A stretch of 8,084 nucleotides of DNA from Microcaldota archaeon. Lineage in GTDB: Archaea > Micrarchaeota > Micrarchaeia > Micrarchaeales > CABMGC01. The DNA lies in NCBI GenBank assembly GCA_028866785.1, contig JAGWHN010000030.1, positions 1 through 8,084 of the forward strand, read 5' to 3'. This document shows positions 5,518 to 8,084 of this stretch, piece after piece. The notes beneath the pieces are model-generated. The model had not been told where the DNA came from, ran no database searches, and saw only the letters and a list, made by a program, of their open reading frames with translations. The stretch's first letter is position 1. Every line of letters begins with the position of its first letter. The translations under genes and the position numbers were made by a program.

Positions 5518-7851
5518 TTGGAACATGAAACTAAGGAGGTCAACACTGAACATACACACCACGAGCACGCACATAATGAACATGTTGAGCACCAAGGATA
5601 TCACCACAAGAGTGATGAGAAAACTGCGCTCTATGTTGTGATTGCAGCTTTCGTGATTGGACTTGTACTGATCGCAATGACCCTCAACCAGGGCAACTAC
5701 CTCTACGCAGGGGTGGTCGCAGGCGCTCTTGTGGTTGCAGTGATGGCCTATTACAAGAACTATATAGCTGCCACCATCTTTGCAACTCTTGTCATAATCG
5801 TAATAACAATAGCTTACAGGATTATGCTGCTCCACTTCTTTGGGTTCTACGAACCAGACGGATTCTACCATTTCTCGGTAATACGCGCCGCGGTGCTCCA
5901 CGGATTTGCAGTGCCGACGCACCTGGGCATTTCGGGCTGGCCAAACTCTACACTTATTTCAGAGCCGATTGGACTTTATTGGGTTACTCTTATCCCGTAT
6001 TTTTTCCTTCAGTTCTTCGGAATAAGTTATTATGATGTAATCAGACTTATTCCGGTGTTGTTTGCAATATTTGACCTGGTAGGCACATACTTCTTGATAA
6101 GGGAATTCAACAAGGACAAGGTATTCGGACTTTTGGGCATGCTCTTTGTTGGCCTGAGTATGGGAGACGCCGCAAGAACAAGCGCAACTGTATACAGGGG
6201 AGATGGATTCGTAACGCTTTTTGTCATCCTCGGCCTGCTCTTCATGATAAGGACACTCAAAGCTCAAGGGAGAAATAAGATACTCGCTTATGCGCTCATG
6301 ACTGGTTTCTTGCTTAGCCTTGGAAACATTGTCTGGAACGGGGCGTCATTTGGAATTGCAATATACATCTTCGCACTTGTTATGATACTCCTCTATTCTT
6401 TCCTGAAGGGTGATGTGCTGGCAATTGTCAAGTCGAGATATCTGCTCCTCGCCCTTGCATTCTGGTATGTTCTCGCGAACCTCTATAATGCCCTCAACCT
6501 TATTGGTGGCCAGAACGAGGCGTTCACCGGAATATACTTCTTAGTGCTTTTCGCACTGCTTGCAGTAGGCACAGAACTTGCAATCTACCTGCTTAAGAAC
6601 AAGGAGAAATTCGCAGTTTATGTTTCAAGCGTCGGAAAGAGACTGGTCACGTTCATGATTTTCATGGTTGCCTCGTTCGCACTTATATATTTCCTGGCGC
6701 CCCAAATTGTTTATTCTATATTCGCTGCAAGCGGATTCCAGACGACCGTTGCATTCGCAGCATCCATCGAGGAGCTGCAGGCCCCGTCTCCGGATTTCCT
6801 ATTCGCGAGCTTCGGAGCGACTATGTTCATGGCCCCGATGTCGATACTATTATACTTCTCAACTTACTACCCAAGCTCTATAGATCTAATCTGGATTGGA
6901 GTGCTCGCACTTTCCGCAATTTACTTCTTCATGGACTTTGAGGGAGTAGACGGGAAGAAGTTCCTGGGCGGAATTGCACGCATAAGATTCAGGGTTAGCG
7001 AGGCGCTGCTCGTTTTCATCGCGTACTATGCCGTGACTGCCTACCTGCAGATGCACGCCGTCAGGTTCAATTCCCTTCTCTCCATACCCCTTGCTATATT
7101 CACGGCGTACACTGTTTATTGGATGCTGCTGTGGCTAAAGAACTTCAACAAGATCAGCTTCGTCCTTGGGCTTGCGCTTGTGGCTGTGCTCATCGCATAT
7201 ATAATGATAATCGACACGGGATACTCTGTCACGCTCATACAAGCGGACAACATCAACCCGACATTCATCTCGGCGCTGGGCTGGATGCACAACAACACCG
7301 CACCAAACTCTGTTGTGCTCACCCTATGGCCGGACGGAAGCTTGGTCGAGGGAGTCGCAAACAGGACCAGCGTGACTGACAGCGTCGGATCGCAGAACAG
7401 GAGCAAGGCTGACCCGTTTGCAAGGTGGGTGTTCGACTCGTCGAGCGATGGGCATTTCCTCACGACAAACATAAACGGCTATCCGGACTACCTGATGGTT
7501 AGATACACATGGCTGCTTGAGACAAGCGGGATATACACGGAGGCGGAGTTCAACGCAAGCAACTACAACCAGACTGTGGTCTCGCGGATCATAGCGCAGT
7601 TCAACAAGACCAACCCATCACAGCTCACCGCGGCGCAGACCGCATATGTCAACAGCCAGATACAGCAGCTCTACGGGTACAACCTCTTCGACCAGTTCCG
7701 CGAGAGAGTAAACGCGACGATGCAGAACTACTCGTTCTACTCGAGCGCGCAGGGCTTTGAAGCAAGGATCTCGATCAGGCCTGAGAACGGGACCCAATCG
7801 GTGAGCAGTTTCCTGATAGTCAACAACCAGTACGTCTCGCCTTTCAAGTAG
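5518..7851 (+). CDS. aglB: Oligosaccharyltransferase AglB/STT3 family, interrupted at an in-frame TAG
   Basis: This is the membrane enzyme that moves a lipid-linked glycan onto Asn of Asn-X-Ser/Thr sites outside the cell. Before the TAG there are 777 residues: a His-rich cytoplasmic tail (1-35), about 15-17 membrane segments (37-565) and a soluble C-terminal domain (from about 570). Motifs: FYEPDGFYH at 110-118 (D114, first metal Asp), RTSATVYRGDGF at 220-231 in place of the second DxD (D229 the only acid), SIEE at 416-419 as the TIxE element (E419), R516 in AVRFNSLL (lipid-phosphate Arg), then LTLWPDGSLVEG at 601-612 followed by ANRTSV where WWDYG normally stands, and PDYLMV at 656-661. The start is TTG 5518: a TAA lies in frame at 5503-5505 and no in-frame ATG occurs before the first membrane helix. 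AAGGT at 5504-5508 may be its ribosome site. It is divergent from the glycosyltransferase cluster. The frame continues open past TAG. Confidence 0.9.
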   Translation: MEHETKEVNTEHTHHEHAHNEHVEHQGYHHKSDEKTALYVVIAAFVIGLVLIAMTLNQGNYLYAGVVAGALVVAVMAYYKNYIAATIFATLVIIVITIAYRIMLLHFFGFYEPDGFYHFSVIRAAVLHGFAVPTHLGISGWPNSTLISEPIGLYWVTLIPYFFLQFFGISYYDVIRLIPVLFAIFDLVGTYFLIREFNKDKVFGLLGMLFVGLSMGDAARTSATVYRGDGFVTLFVILGLLFMIRTLKAQGRNKILAYALMTGFLLSLGNIVWNGASFGIAIYIFALVMILLYSFLKGDVLAIVKSRYLLLALAFWYVLANLYNALNLIGGQNEAFTGIYFLVLFALLAVGTELAIYLLKNKEKFAVYVSSVGKRLVTFMIFMVASFALIYFLAPQIVYSIFAASGFQTTVAFAASIEELQAPSPDFLFASFGATMFMAPMSILLYFSTYYPSSIDLIWIGVLALSAIYFFMDFEGVDGKKFLGGIARIRFRVSEALLVFIAYYAVTAYLQMHAVRFNSLLSIPLAIFTAYTVYWMLLWLKNFNKISFVLGLALVAVLIAYIMIIDTGYSVTLIQADNINPTFISALGWMHNNTAPNSVVLTLWPDGSLVEGVANRTSVTDSVGSQNRSKADPFARWVFDSSSDGHFLTTNINGYPDYLMVRYTWLLETSGIYTEAEFNASNYNQTVVSRIIAQFNKTNPSQLTAAQTAYVNSQIQQLYGYNLFDQFRERVNATMQNYSFYSSAQGFEARISIRPENGTQSVSSFLIVNNQYVSPFK

Positions 7852-8084
7852 GTTGTCTTCTATAACATAGACAACTCCAGCTACCAGGCGCTCTCAAGCA
7901 GCCAGTACAACGCCACAAACAACCAGACCCTGGTCGTGGAGTACTCGAGCATCCCCCACCCTGGCGCATATGTGAACATAACAAGCGTTTACATGTTCAA
8001 CCAGGGGATGGCGAACAGCAACATGTTCAAGTTCCTCTTCACATGCGGGCCCTCGTCCTGCAACTGGGACAACAACGTGGCAAG
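7852..8084 (+). pseudogene. aglB: Continuation of the AglB luminal domain beyond the in-frame TAG, running off the window
   Basis: Directly after TAG 7849-7851 the same frame stays open for 77 codons to the right edge. It begins VVFYNID and contains sequons at NSS, NAT, NQT and NIT, a CGPSSC pair that could form a disulfide, and 64 of 77 codons ending in G or C, the same style as the codons before the stop. The short hydrophobic strand after an ordered beta-rich segment fits the C-terminal domain of STT3 proteins. No Met or ribosome site suggests a separate gene here. It is best read as the rest of aglB, separated by a nonsense mutation, a base error or a read-through codon. Whether it is translated cannot be told from the DNA. 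Confidence 0.7.

Noticed and set aside
5404..5922. Minus-strand open frame of 172 codons rich in Cys, His and Val
   Set aside because: It is the antisense of the AglB tail and first membrane helices and crosses the divergent promoter region; its odd composition mirrors the His-rich and hydrophobic codons opposite.
7116..7472. Minus-strand open frame opposite the AglB luminal domain
   Set aside because: Shadow of a strongly supported gene, with no family motifs.
7852..8084. A separate small gene after the TAG
   Set aside because: There is no start codon with a ribosome site near the TAG and the sequence reads as the same luminal domain, so a continuation of aglB is the better reading.

Overview
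The window looks archaeal. The evidence is an AglB/STT3-type oligosaccharyltransferase, short TATA-like boxes placed about 25-30 nt before predicted starts, very short leaders, and Shine-Dalgarno matches of the GGTG/AGGT kind. The divergent AglB motifs and compact gene packing would suit a DPANN-type archaeon (for example Micrarchaeota-like), but that placement is an inference. No rRNA, tRNA, CRISPR array, insertion sequence or attachment site was seen.

Layout: six genes lie on the minus strand (positions 1-5374) and one large gene lies on the plus strand (5518 to the window end). They are divergent from a 143-bp intergenic region holding TATA-like boxes for both directions. In minus-strand transcription order the genes are a GT2-type glycosyltransferase, a GT4-type glycosyltransferase, then (after a 70-bp gap with its own promoter) a single-domain sugar cupin, GDP-mannose 4,6-dehydratase (gmd), a perosamine-synthase-like DegT aminotransferase, and an extended-SDR NAD-dependent epimerase/dehydratase cut by the left edge. 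The epimerase has no stop inside the window.

How they work together: Gmd makes GDP-4-keto-6-deoxymannose. The neighbouring aminotransferase could turn it into GDP-perosamine, and the cupin and SDR could make or modify further deoxysugars. The two glycosyltransferases would add sugars to a lipid-linked glycan, and AglB would transfer that glycan to Asn-X-Ser/Thr sites on exported proteins. The locus therefore reads as an archaeal N-glycan (or other surface glycan) cassette with a putative amino-deoxysugar.

Points of interest: AglB is interrupted by an in-frame TAG at 7849-7851, followed by 77 open codons that look like more AglB. Its WWDYG and second DxD motifs are strongly altered (LWPDG and RGDG). 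It has a His-rich N-terminal tail, an apparent extra membrane hairpin, and a luminal domain dense in sequons. The SDR epimerase has His in place of the catalytic Tyr of YxxxK.
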